From positions 930,001 through 994,000 of the forward strand of contig NZ_JAUHJR010000001.1 in assembly GCF_030412915.1 (NCBI RefSeq): a stretch of DNA of 64,000 nucleotides, in the 5' to 3' direction. Origin of the DNA: Nocardioides abyssi (GTDB lineage Bacteria > Actinomycetota > Actinomycetes > Propionibacteriales > Nocardioidaceae). The number at the start of each line of letters is the position of its first letter. The stretch's first letter is position 1. The notes beneath the pieces were generated by a model, which had not been told where the DNA came from, ran no database searches, and worked only from the letters and a program-made list of their open reading frames with translations. Shown here one piece after another: positions 56,010 through 64,000 of the stretch. A program made the position numbers and the translations under genes.

Positions 56010-56039
56010 TTGGGGGCCGTCCGCGCCCCGCGGTAGTCT
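56010..56039 (+). promoter_or_regulatory. rpsO promoter and leader
   Basis: TTGGGG (56010-56015), 18-base spacer, TAGTCT (56034-56039). The leader of about 115 bases before rpsO has small stems (for example CCGCCGT/ACGGCCG near 56070) that might serve S15 autoregulation; this is not proven. Confidence 0.45.
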
Positions 56040-56159
56040 GCTCCGGTTGCCCGAAGGAGGGCGACCGCCGTCAGAACGGCCGCGGAACCAGAGTGCCCGG
56101 GTGAACAGGCCCCGGCGCGCCGCGCAGCAACCAGGCCCTCGTGGCCGGAAGGAGCCCGC

Positions 56160-56435
56160 ATGTCGATCGGTACCGACGCGGAGACCAAGAAGCGGATCAT
56201 CGCCGAGTACGCCACGACCGAGGGCGACACCGGCTCGCCCGAGGTGCAGATCGCGCTGCTCAGCCACCGGATCTCGCACCTGACCGAGCACCTCAAGCAG
56301 CACAAGCACGACCACCACAGCCGTCGTGGTCTGCTCCTGCTCGTGGGCCAGCGCCGCCGGCTGCTGAACTACCTGCAGAAGACCGAGATCGCCCGCTACC
56401 GGTCGATCGTCGAGCGTCTCGGCCTGCGCCGCTGA
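56160..56435 (+). CDS. rpsO: 30S ribosomal protein S15
   Basis: 91 residues. [40 protein letters not shown] and [20 protein letters not shown] are the classic S15 helices contacting 16S rRNA. GGAAGGAG lies 8 bases before the ATG. It is followed by a terminator-like hairpin and pnp, the conserved rpsO-pnp order, in which read-through and an RNase III-processed leader usually control pnp. Confidence 0.97.
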   Translation: MSIGTDAETKKRIIAEYATTEGDTGSPEVQIALLSHRISHLTEHLKQHKHDHHSRRGLLLLVGQRRRLLNYLQKTEIARYRSIVERLGLRR

Positions 56436-56441
56436 TCTCCC

Positions 56442-56477
56442 GCAGAGGGTCCACTCCGGTGGGCCCTCTGTGCTTTT
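56442..56477 (+). terminator. terminator between rpsO and pnp
   Basis: GCAGAGGGTCCAC and GTGGGCCCTCTGT pair over 13 bases with one weak pair, followed by GCTTTT: the best rho-independent terminator in the window. Confidence 0.85.
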
Positions 56478-56521
56478 CCGGGGTCCGCCCCGGGCAGCGC
56501 GGCCACGCGGCCGTCCTGCGC

Positions 56522-56620
56522 TAGATTCTCCAACTGAACACCTCCACCAGGAGCGACCCGCCGTTCTGGCCCGGTCCTCGGTAGTGGCCCTCAGGAAGGA
56601 CGCCCCGCACGGGGCGCTCC
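56522..56620 (+). promoter_or_regulatory. pnp promoter box and leader hairpin
   Basis: TAGATT (56522-56527) is a good -10 box. The 170-base leader that follows contains CGCCCCG/CGGGGCG (56601-56616) and flanking pairing, a likely target for RNase III or PNPase autoregulation, as known for pnp leaders elsewhere. Confidence 0.4.
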
Positions 56621-56697
56621 TGCGGGCCTCGATCGAAGATCGGCCTTCTGAAGCGGGACGCTGCGGATCGCTCCGCGACAGACAAGGGACACACCTC

Positions 56698-58926
56698 TTG
56701 ACCGACCCCGTCATCTCCGCCGTCGAGACCGTTCTGGACAACGGCAAGTTCGGCACCCGCACCGTCAAGTTCGAGACGGGCCTGCTGGCCCGTCAGGCCG
56801 CCGGCTCCGTCACGGCGTACCTCGACGACGACACGATGCTGCTCTCGGCGACCACCGCCGGCAAGCAGCCCAAGGACCACTTCGACTTCTTCCCCCTGAC
56901 GATCGACGTCGAGGAGCGGATGTACGCCGCGGGCAAGATCCCCGGCTCGTTCTTCCGGTCCGAGGGTCGCCCGGGCGAGGACGCGATCCTCACCTGCCGC
57001 CTCATCGACCGCCCGCTGCGCCCGACCTTCAAGAAGGGTCTGCGCAACGAGGTCCAGGTCGTCATCACCGTCCTCGCGCTGAACCCCGACGCGCCGTACG
57101 ACGTGCTCGCCATCAACGCGGCCTCGATCTCCACCCAGCTCTCCGGCCTGCCGTTCTCCGGCCCGGTCGGCGGCGTGCGCGTGGCCCTCATCGACGGCCA
57201 GTGGGTCGCCTTCCCGACGCACAGCCAGCTCGAGGACGCCGTCTTCGACATGGTCGTCGCGGGTCGCGTCACCGACACCGGCGACGTCGCGATCATGATG
57301 GTCGAGGCCGAGGCCACCGAGACGACCTTCGCGAAGGTCCAGAACGGTGCCCAGGCGCCCACCGAGGAGGTCGTGGCCAGCGGCCTCGACGCCGCGAAGC
57401 CCTTCATCAAGCAGCTGTGCGAGGCGCAGGCCGAGCTGGCCGCCGCCGCCGCGAAGCCGGTCCAGGACTTTCCGGTCTTCCTCGACTTCGAGGACGACGT
57501 CTTCGCCGCCGTCGAGTCCGCCGCCAAGGCCGACCTCGCCGCCGCGATGAAGATCGCCGACAAGACCGAGCGCAACGACCGCACCGACGAGCTCAAGGAC
57601 TCGGTCCTCGAGAAGGTCGGCGCGCAGTTCGAGGGTCGCGAGAAGGAGATCGGCGCCGCCTTCCGCGCGCTGAACAAGCAGCTCGTCCGCGAGAGCATCC
57701 TGCGCGACAAGATCCGCATCGACGGCCGCGGCCTGGCCGACATCCGGCCGCTGCACGCCGAGGTCGGCGTGATCCCGCGCGTCCACGGCTCCGCGCTGTT
57801 CGAGCGTGGCGAGACCCAGATCCTGGGCGTCACCACCCTCGACATGCTCAAGATGGAGCAGCAGCTCGACACCCTCTCCCCGGAGAAGTCGCGCCGCTAC
57901 ATGCACAAGTACGTCTTCCCGCCGTTCTCCACCGGCGAGACCGGCCGCGTCGGCTCGCCGAAGCGCCGCGAGGTCGGCCACGGTGCGCTCGCGCGCCGCG
58001 CGCTGCTGCCGGTGCTGCCGGACCGCGAGGAGTTCCCCTACGCGATCCGCCAGCTCTCCGAGGCCATGGGCTCCAACGGCTCGACCTCGATGGGCTCGGT
58101 CTGCGCCTCGACGCTGTCGCTGCTGCAGGCCGGTGTGCCGCTCAAGGCGCCGGTCGCCGGCATCGCGATGGGCCTGGTCTCCGGCGAGATCGACGGCAAG
58201 ACCGAGTACGTCGCGCTGACCGACATCCTCGGCGCCGAGGACGCCTTCGGCGACATGGACTTCAAGGTCGCCGGCACGCGTGACTTCGTCACCGCGCTGC
58301 AGCTCGACACCAAGCTCGACGGCATCCCTGCCGACGTGCTGGGTGCGGCGCTGAAGCAGGCCCGCGACGCCCGCCACACCATCCTCGACGTCATGGCCGA
58401 GGCCATCGACGCCCCCGAGGAGATGTCGTCCACCGCGCCGCGGATCATCACGATCAAGATCCCCGTGGACAAGATCGGCGAGGTCATCGGCCCGAAGGGC
58501 AAGGTGATCAACCAGATCCAGGACGACACCGGCGCCTCGATCTCCATCGAGGACGACGGCACCATCTACATCGGTGCCACCAACGGCGAGGCCGCCGACG
58601 CCGCCCGCTCCGCGATCAACGGCATCGCCAACCCGACGATGCCCGAGGTCGGCGAGCGCTACCTCGGCACCGTCGTGAAGACGACGAACTTCGGTGCGTT
58701 CGTCTCGCTGCTGCCCGGCAAGGACGGCCTGCTGCACATCAGCAAGCTGCGCCCGCTCGCCGGCGGCAAGCGCGTCGAGGCCGTCGAGGACGTCCTCTCG
58801 GTGGGTCAGAAGATCCAGGTCGAGATCGGCGAGATCGACGACCGCGGCAAGCTCTCCCTCGTCCCCGTGGTCGAGGAGACCGCGGACGCCGAGGGCGCCG
58901 AGGCCGAGGCGACCGAGGAGGCCTGA
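56698..58926 (+). CDS. pnp: polyribonucleotide nucleotidyltransferase (PNPase)
   Basis: 742 residues from a TTG start at 56698, preceded by AAGGGAC at a good distance; the frame is open upstream to 56470 but through leader sequence. Phosphorolytic 3'-5' exonuclease and, in actinobacteria, also an RNA 3'-polymerase. Two RNase PH domains ([40 protein letters not shown]) are joined by an all-alpha domain. The KH domain has [20 protein letters not shown] and the S1 domain [20 protein letters not shown]. Acidic Ala/Glu tail at the end. Confidence 0.97.
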   Translation: MTDPVISAVETVLDNGKFGTRTVKFETGLLARQAAGSVTAYLDDDTMLLSATTAGKQPKDHFDFFPLTIDVEERMYAAGKIPGSFFRSEGRPGEDAILTCRLIDRPLRPTFKKGLRNEVQVVITVLALNPDAPYDVLAINAASISTQLSGLPFSGPVGGVRVALIDGQWVAFPTHSQLEDAVFDMVVAGRVTDTGDVAIMMVEAEATETTFAKVQNGAQAPTEEVVASGLDAAKPFIKQLCEAQAELAAAAAKPVQDFPVFLDFEDDVFAAVESAAKADLAAAMKIADKTERNDRTDELKDSVLEKVGAQFEGREKEIGAAFRALNKQLVRESILRDKIRIDGRGLADIRPLHAEVGVIPRVHGSALFERGETQILGVTTLDMLKMEQQLDTLSPEKSRRYMHKYVFPPFSTGETGRVGSPKRREVGHGALARRALLPVLPDREEFPYAIRQLSEAMGSNGSTSMGSVCASTLSLLQAGVPLKAPVAGIAMGLVSGEIDGKTEYVALTDILGAEDAFGDMDFKVAGTRDFVTALQLDTKLDGIPADVLGAALKQARDARHTILDVMAEAIDAPEEMSSTAPRIITIKIPVDKIGEVIGPKGKVINQIQDDTGASISIEDDGTIYIGATNGEAADAARSAINGIANPTMPEVGERYLGTVVKTTNFGAFVSLLPGKDGLLHISKLRPLAGGKRVEAVEDVLSVGQKIQVEIGEIDDRGKLSLVPVVEETADAEGAEAEATEEA

Positions 58927-58934
58927 CCTCCATC

Positions 58935-60302
58935 GTGGCTCCACGGACCACGACGACCGGCCGGCAGACCCCTGCCGGCCGGTCGTCCCGTTCTGACGAC
59001 AAGACGCCGGTGACCGAGACCCTGCAGACGGTGCGCGACGCCGCCGGTCAGGTGACCTCGACCGTCCGGCGTACCGTCCTGCCCGGCGGGCTCCGGGTCA
59101 TCTCCGAGCAGATGGCCGGCGTCCGCTCCGCGACGATCGGCGTGTGGGTGGGGGTCGGCTCGCGCGACGAGTCCGAGACCCTCCACGGCTGCTCGCACTT
59201 CCTCGAGCACCTGCTCTTCAAGGGCACGGCCGAGCGCTCGGCGTTCGACATCTCCATCGAGCTCGACGCCGTGGGCGGGGAGGTCAACGCCTTCACCGCC
59301 AAGGAGTACACCTGCTTCCACGCGCGGGTCCTCGACGAGGACCTGCCGCTGGCCGTCGACGTGCTCGGCGACATGGTGACCGGCTCGCTGCTCGAGGACG
59401 TCGACGTCGAGGCCGAGCGCGACGTCATCCTCGACGAGATCGCGATGCACGACGACGACCCCGACGACGTCGTGCACAACCTCTTCGCCGAGCAGGCGTG
59501 GGGGAGCGACTCGCCGCTGGGCCGCGGCATCGCCGGCACGGTCGAGTCGATCACCGCGCTGAGCGCCGACCAGGTGCGCGCGTTCTACGCCGAGCACTAC
59601 CGCGCCTCTCGGATGGTCGTCGCGGTGGCCGGCGCCGTCGACCACGAGGTGCTCCTCGCCCAGGTGGCCGAGGCCTTCGGTCGCCACGGCTTCCTCGACG
59701 GCACCGACGAGCCGGTCCCGCCCCGCGCGGGCGACCCGTGGCTGCCCGTCGCGCCGGGCACCGTGTCGACGACGCGGCCCTTCGAGCAGGTCAACGTCGT
59801 GCTCGGCATGGAGGGGCTCGCCCGCAACGACGAGCGCCGCTTCGCCCTGGGCGTGCTCAACACGGCACTGGGCGGCGGCACCTCGAGCCGGCTCTTCCAG
59901 GAGGTGCGCGAGCGCCGGGGGCTCGCCTACTCGGTCTACTCCTTCGCCAGCAGCCACGCCGACTCCGGCCTGGTCGGCGTCGCGGTGGGCTGCCTGCCGG
60001 CCAAGTACGACGAGGTGCTGGCCACCGTGCGCGCCGAGCTGGCGCGCGTGGCGGCCGAGGGGATCGACGCCGAGGAGCTGGCCCGAGGCAAGGGCCAGCT
60101 GCGCGGCGGGCTGGTGCTCGGGCTGGAGGACTCCGCCTCGCGGATGTCCCGGCTCGGCAAGGCGGAGCTGGTCTACGACGAGCTGCTCTCGATCGACGAG
60201 GTCATCGCCCGGATCGACGCCGTGACGCTCGACGACGTCCGCGAGGTCGCCGCCGAGGTGTTCGCGCGGCCCGAGGTCCTCGCGGTGGTCGGCCCGGCCT
60301 GA
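58935..60302 (+). CDS. M16-family zinc peptidase (PepR-like)
   Basis: 455 residues. The inverted zinc motif HFLEHLLFKGT (HxxEH) and the downstream ligand region GGEVNAFTAKEYTCFHARV are intact. The second half, GGTSSRLFQEVRERRGLAYS, is the inactive M16 repeat. It is the mitochondrial-processing-peptidase-like enzyme next to pnp in actinobacteria (Rv2782c). GTG start 8 bases after the pnp stop, so likely cotranscribed. The frame starts with about 45 polar residues before the domain; an internal start is possible. Confidence 0.9.
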   Translation: MAPRTTTTGRQTPAGRSSRSDDKTPVTETLQTVRDAAGQVTSTVRRTVLPGGLRVISEQMAGVRSATIGVWVGVGSRDESETLHGCSHFLEHLLFKGTAERSAFDISIELDAVGGEVNAFTAKEYTCFHARVLDEDLPLAVDVLGDMVTGSLLEDVDVEAERDVILDEIAMHDDDPDDVVHNLFAEQAWGSDSPLGRGIAGTVESITALSADQVRAFYAEHYRASRMVVAVAGAVDHEVLLAQVAEAFGRHGFLDGTDEPVPPRAGDPWLPVAPGTVSTTRPFEQVNVVLGMEGLARNDERRFALGVLNTALGGGTSSRLFQEVRERRGLAYSVYSFASSHADSGLVGVAVGCLPAKYDEVLATVRAELARVAAEGIDAEELARGKGQLRGGLVLGLEDSASRMSRLGKAELVYDELLSIDEVIARIDAVTLDDVREVAAEVFARPEVLAVVGPA

Positions 60303-60329
60303 GCCGTCCGCCCCTCGTGCCCATGTGCG

Positions 60330-60363
60330 CGTCGTGCTCGTCCGCTACCGGACGAGCACGACG
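60330..60363. terminator. perfect bidirectional terminator overlapping a stop codon
   Basis: CGTCGTGCTCGTCCG (60330-60344) and its exact complement (60349-60363) with loop CTAC. It lies between the M16 gene and the convergent membrane-protein gene. The loop contains the TAG stop of the latter (60345-60347, minus strand), so the right arm is coding. Confidence 0.85.
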
Positions 60364-60881
60364 ACGGCCGCGCAGGCGGCCGCCCACAGCACCGAGGTGA
60401 AGGTGCCGATGATGAACCGCTCCGCGGTGCCCTCGCCCTCGGCCCGCAGCTCCGGGTAGCGGCCCAGCCCCTTGAGGGCCAGCACGACCGCCAGCCCCTC
60501 GGGCCACGACGTGACCAGGGTGGCGTAGATGGCGGCGCGCTCCAGCGCACCGATCCAGGCGCCGCCGCGGAGCACCCGCCCGGCGCGGTCGAGCGAGGAC
60601 CCGGTGTCCTCCCGGTCGACGAGCGCGAAGACGCGTGCGGTGACCGGGCCGCCACCGGCGACCGCCAGCACCCCGCCCAGCACGACGAGCACCGCGGTCA
60701 GCGGCCGGCCGTCGACGACGACGGAGGTCGGCACGGCGGCCAGCAGGCCCGCCAGCACGAGCAGCCCGGCCGCGGCGGGCACGAAGACCCGCTCGCCGGC
60801 CCGGGTCCAGGCCGGCAGCGCCGTCGCGGCGCCGAAGGCGACCAGCACGACGACGAGCTGCCCGAGGTTCTCCGCGCTCAC
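60345..60881 (-). CDS. DUF3307-like membrane protein
   Basis: 178 residues with about five hydrophobic segments. The C-terminal part has WIGALERAAIYATLVTSWPE and AERFIIGTFTSVLWAA, the ER...AxK...IGTxxS pattern I associate with DUF3307-type proteins encoded beside SatD. GTG start overlaps the SatD stop (GTGA), so the two are coupled. Function unknown; SatD/SatE-type genes were linked to stress or protein export in streptococci. Confidence 0.65.
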   Translation of the reverse strand: MSAENLGQLVVVLVAFGAATALPAWTRAGERVFVPAAAGLLVLAGLLAAVPTSVVVDGRPLTAVLVVLGGVLAVAGGGPVTARVFALVDREDTGSSLDRAGRVLRGGAWIGALERAAIYATLVTSWPEGLAVVLALKGLGRYPELRAEGEGTAERFIIGTFTSVLWAAACAAVVVLVR

Positions 60882-61498
60882 GGTCCCTCCGTCCCGAGCA
60901 CCCGTGCGGCCAGGGTGGTCGCCAGCTCGTGGGCCCGACGGGACTCCACGATGCCGGCAGCCTGGGCGCGCTGGCTGACCGCGGACTGGCTGATGCCCAG
61001 GCGCCGGCCGACCTGCTCGTAGGTCAGCCCCTCCGCCACGAGGTCGGCCACCTCCCAGCCCCGGTCGGTACGCCGGGCGAGCACCGCCGCCCACAGCCAC
61101 AGCGTGGTCTCGAGCGAGCGGGTGTCGGGGTGCTCGCCCACGACGCGGAGCCCCCAGGGGCTGCTCTTCGCCGCGGTGACGGCCTCACGGGCGCAGAGGT
61201 ACGCCGGCCCCCGACCGGCCCGCGCGCTCGCGGGCAGGGGCTCCTCCACGGGGCCGAGCCCGATGCCGACGTACCACCCCTCGCGGCGCAGCAGCGCCCC
61301 GGCGACGGCGACGAGGGCCTCGGGCCGGTCGATGACGCCCTGCAGCTCGTCGCCGGCGGTGCGCTCGAAGGGACGCAGCAGCTGCGCCTCGGGGGCGGCC
61401 GTGACCTCGGTGATCTCGGCGAGCAGGTCGGGGACGCGGTCGGAGCCGCTGCGGCTGCTGCGCTGGTCGATGGTCAGGACGGCGACGGTGCGTGCCAC
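60878..61498 (-). CDS. SatD-family protein with C-terminal helix-turn-helix
   Basis: 206 residues. N-terminal region VAVLTIDQRSSRSGSD, FERTAGDELQG and WYVGIGLGPVEEPL follow the SatD pattern (DxxxSR, GDExQ, RxGIGxG), reminiscent of cyclase-like folds. The C-terminus carries EQVGRRLGISQSAVSQRAQA, a clear helix-turn-helix, so it probably binds DNA. GTG start with GAGGAGG upstream. A 20-bp palindrome lies 45 bases before the start and may be its own operator. Confidence 0.72.
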   Translation of the reverse strand: MARTVAVLTIDQRSSRSGSDRVPDLLAEITEVTAAPEAQLLRPFERTAGDELQGVIDRPEALVAVAGALLRREGWYVGIGLGPVEEPLPASARAGRGPAYLCAREAVTAAKSSPWGLRVVGEHPDTRSLETTLWLWAAVLARRTDRGWEVADLVAEGLTYEQVGRRLGISQSAVSQRAQAAGIVESRRAHELATTLAARVLGTEGP

Positions 61499-61543
61499 GT
61501 CGACCTCCTCACCACCCGGGGGCGTCCCAGTCCCACCAGGCTA

Positions 61544-61563
61544 CATTAGGGAATTGCCTAATG
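61544..61563. promoter_or_regulatory. 20-bp palindromic operator before satD-like gene
   Basis: CATTAGG-GAATTG-CCTAATG: perfect 7-bp arms, 6-bp AT-rich spacer, in an otherwise GC-rich region. On the minus strand it overlaps TAATGT/TAGCCT -10-like boxes of the SatD-like gene. Confidence 0.6.
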
Positions 61564-61612
61564 TCGACCGGTCATCAGGTCACAGCCTTCAGCGGCGGGA
61601 CCCGAAGGGCGA

Positions 61613-62128
61613 TCAGCGGCGGCCGATGATGCCGACGACGGCCGGCTGCTTCTGCTCGATGACCGAGACGCGGAAGCCGACCTCGGCCAGCGAGGCCGAC
61701 GCCTTCGCGATCATCTCCTGCACCTGGTCGGGGAAGCGCACCTCGTAGAAGAGGAAGACCGCGCCGCCGGGCAGCAGCCGCTCGTGGAGCAGGGCGACCT
61801 CGTCGTGGCAGGAGCGGACCCAGAAGAGGTTCACGTTGAACGCGAAGACCTTGTTCAGCCGCTTGACCGGCACCCGCAGCGTGGCGAGGTCGATCTGGCG
61901 GACCGTGAGCCGGCCCGCGTCGACGTGCTTCTGGTTGCGGCGCTTGGTCCGGTCGACGCCGGACTCCGAGCGGTCGATCGCGAACATCTTGCCGGACTCG
62001 AGCTTCGCGCAGATCGCCTCGACCCCAGCCCCGGGTCCGCACCCGATCTCCAGCACGTGGTCGGAGGGCTGGACGTCCATGAAGTCCACAGCCCAGCGGA
62101 TGCGCGCCGGGATCGCCTGCACAGCCAT
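61613..62128 (-). CDS. class I SAM-dependent methyltransferase
   Basis: 171 residues. SAM-binding motif I is VLEIGCGPGAGVEAICAKL; FAIDRSESGVDRTKRRN supplies the acidic residue for the ribose; VFAFNVNLFWV and HERLLPGGAVFLFYE are later methyltransferase elements. The substrate cannot be predicted. It lies upstream of the SatD-like gene on the same strand and divergent from dapB. Confidence 0.82.
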   Translation of the reverse strand: MAVQAIPARIRWAVDFMDVQPSDHVLEIGCGPGAGVEAICAKLESGKMFAIDRSESGVDRTKRRNQKHVDAGRLTVRQIDLATLRVPVKRLNKVFAFNVNLFWVRSCHDEVALLHERLLPGGAVFLFYEVRFPDQVQEMIAKASASLAEVGFRVSVIEQKQPAVVGIIGRR

Positions 62129-62181
62129 GGGGTCAACCTTGCCAGAACGGACCGACCGGTGGGTGCGGCGGTCGGTCCTAC

Positions 62182-62949
<768 letters not shown>

Positions 62950-63016
62950 TCGCGCCCGTTCCTTCTGCTCCCTGGCCGGTCGGCCCCTGGTCGGTCGATC
63001 CGCCGCGGTGGCGCTG

Positions 63017-63075
63017 TAGTCCGTGACGTTCGGGTGGCGGATCCGGCGAGATGCCCTGCCGAACGTCACGGACTA
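63017..63075. repeat. 59-bp palindromic repeat, copy 2
   Basis: Perfect 15-bp arms TAGTCCGTGACGTTC (63017-63031) and complement (63061-63075), centre with GGCGGATCCGGC. Same length, arms and central GGCGGATCCG as 8981-9039. It lies between convergent dapB and azlD. Confidence 0.9.
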
Positions 63076-63156
63076 TCCCGGCGGCGCCCCGCGGGCTGTG
63101 GACAACGTGCCGTCGCGTGCCATCGGGTGCCGGCGCGCGCCATCCTGGCGGCGGGC

Positions 63157-63462
63157 TCAGGTGAGCAGGCGGGCCAGGGCGGCGACGAGGGCCGAGCCGA
63201 AGACGACGAGCAGGAACGGCGCGCGCAGCAGGAGCAGCACCACCGCGGCGCCGAGGCCGACCAGCCGGGCGTCGGCGACCAGGCGCTGGCCGTCGCCGAC
63301 GACCTGGACGGCCACCAGCGCCGCGAGCAGGGCGACCGGGATCAGGTCGGCGACGCGGGAGACGACGGGCCGGTCGAGGACGCGGGCCGGCACCGAGAGG
63401 CCGGCGAGCTTGAGCAGGTAGCAGCCGACGCCGGCGACCAGCACGGCCGCCCACACGCTCAC
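63157..63462 (-). CDS. azlD: AzlD-like branched-chain amino acid exporter subunit
   Basis: 101 residues with four hydrophobic segments; typical small partner of AzlC in branched-chain amino acid export. Conserved text LSVPARVLDRPVVSRVADLI and a C-terminal hydrophobic hairpin. GTG start overlaps the azlC stop (GTGA), the usual azlCD coupling. Confidence 0.85.
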   Translation of the reverse strand: MSVWAAVLVAGVGCYLLKLAGLSVPARVLDRPVVSRVADLIPVALLAALVAVQVVGDGQRLVADARLVGLGAAVVLLLLRAPFLLVVFGSALVAALARLLT

Positions 63463-64000
63463 GGGCCGACCTCCGGCCCGGGTGACGCCGCGCCCCGCGG
63501 ACGCAGCGCGCCGACGAGCAGCGCGACGCCCGCGGCGACCAGGACGGGTACGCCGGCGGCGGTGAGCGGCACCGCACCGACCGCGACGGCGGCCGCGGCG
63601 ACCGCGACGAGCCGGTTGCGCAGCGTGTCGAGCCGCGGCCACAGCAGCGCGAGGAACGCCGCCCCGACGGCCGCGTCGAGCCCGTAGTCGCGCGGGTCGC
63701 CGATCACGGTGCCGGCGACGGCGCCGACCAGGGTGGCGAGGTTCCAGAGGACGAACACCGAGCCGCCGGTGACCAGGAAACCCAGCCGCGCGGCCGGCCG
63801 GCTCCCGCGGGCCACGGACATCGCAGTCGACTCGTCGATGACCAGGTGGGCCGCGGCCGCGCGCCGCCACCCGGCGTACCCCAGGAGCGGCGCGAGCCGC
63901 AGGCCGTAGAGCGTGTTGCGCGTGCCGAGCATGAGCGCGGTGAGCGCGCCGGAGAGCGGGGCGCCGCCGGAGGCCACGACGCCGACGAGCGCGAACTGGG
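63459..64000 (-). CDS. azlC: AzlC-like branched-chain amino acid exporter, 5' end outside window
   Basis: About 180 residues are visible; the frame is still open at the right edge, so the start lies beyond 64000. QFALVGVVASGGAPLSGAL and ALMLGTRNTLYGLRLAPLL are typical of the first third of AzlC. About five membrane segments are present here. With AzlD it forms an exporter of branched-chain amino acids or analogues. Coupled to azlD. Confidence 0.85.
   Translation of the reverse strand, partial: QFALVGVVASGGAPLSGALTALMLGTRNTLYGLRLAPLLGYAGWRRAAAAHLVIDESTAMSVARGSRPAARLGFLVTGGSVFVLWNLATLVGAVAGTVIGDPRDYGLDAAVGAAFLALLWPRLDTLRNRLVAVAAAAVAVGAVPLTAAGVPVLVAAGVALLVGALRPRGAASPGPEVGP

Noticed and set aside
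56521..58944. 807-codon open frame opposite pnp
   Set aside because: Antisense shadow of PNPase; low-complexity Gly/Asp/Arg/Val composition and no motif.

Overview
The window is high-GC actinobacterial chromosome, most likely from the Nocardioides/Propionibacteriales group. The grounds are GTG/TTG starts, four-base ATGA/GTGA gene overlaps, many leaderless-type promoters, a metallophosphoesterase of a propionibacterial type, and palindromes of a kind I associate with Nocardioides. The genus is inferred. I see no rRNA, tRNA, CRISPR array, prophage or transposase gene.

The backbone follows the gene order of Mycobacterium tuberculosis from about Rv2898c to Rv2773c. It reads yraN-comM-dprA-xerC, a divergent M23 peptidase gene, rpsB-tsf, pyrH-frr-cdsA-rlmN, dxr-rip1-ispG-GNAT, proS, two small ferritin-like/lipoprotein genes, rimP-nusA-ylxR-infB-rbfA-truB-ribF, rpsO-pnp-M16 peptidase and dapB. 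These genes serve ribosome biogenesis, translation, RNA decay, lipid and isoprenoid precursor synthesis, DNA uptake/recombination and lysine/cell-wall precursor synthesis.

Three stretches interrupt this backbone. At the left edge (1-4759) two TadG-like and two TadE-like genes form a mirrored set, probably the end of a Flp/Tad pilus locus. Between rlmN and dxr lies a block of about 22 kb (16112-38023). It holds a Tat-exported phosphoesterase, a LOG-family protein, a RIO kinase, a YeeE thiosulfate-type transporter, an M1 peptidase coupled to a sugar epimerase, and a polyamine/GABA module. That module contains an FAD amine oxidase-like gene, an AsnC regulator, potDABC, an omega-aminotransferase, an aldehyde dehydrogenase, a saccharopine-dehydrogenase-like protein, an amidohydrolase and gabT. 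At the right end are a SatD/DUF3307-like pair, a methyltransferase and a truncated azlCD pair.

The most notable non-coding signals are these: a 59-bp palindromic repeat found twice, each time between convergent genes; a 110-bp nested palindrome at another convergent junction; a cluster of imperfect palindromes after ispG; a run of 22 G and a run of 28 C forming a hairpin between rpsB and tsf (real or a sequence artefact); a shared GATTTCGTyGC motif in two divergent promoters of the polyamine module; a 20-bp operator-like palindrome before the SatD gene; and a TANNNT box 6-9 bases before the start codon of more than a dozen genes. I found no clearly new multi-gene system; most of the window is conserved core genome.
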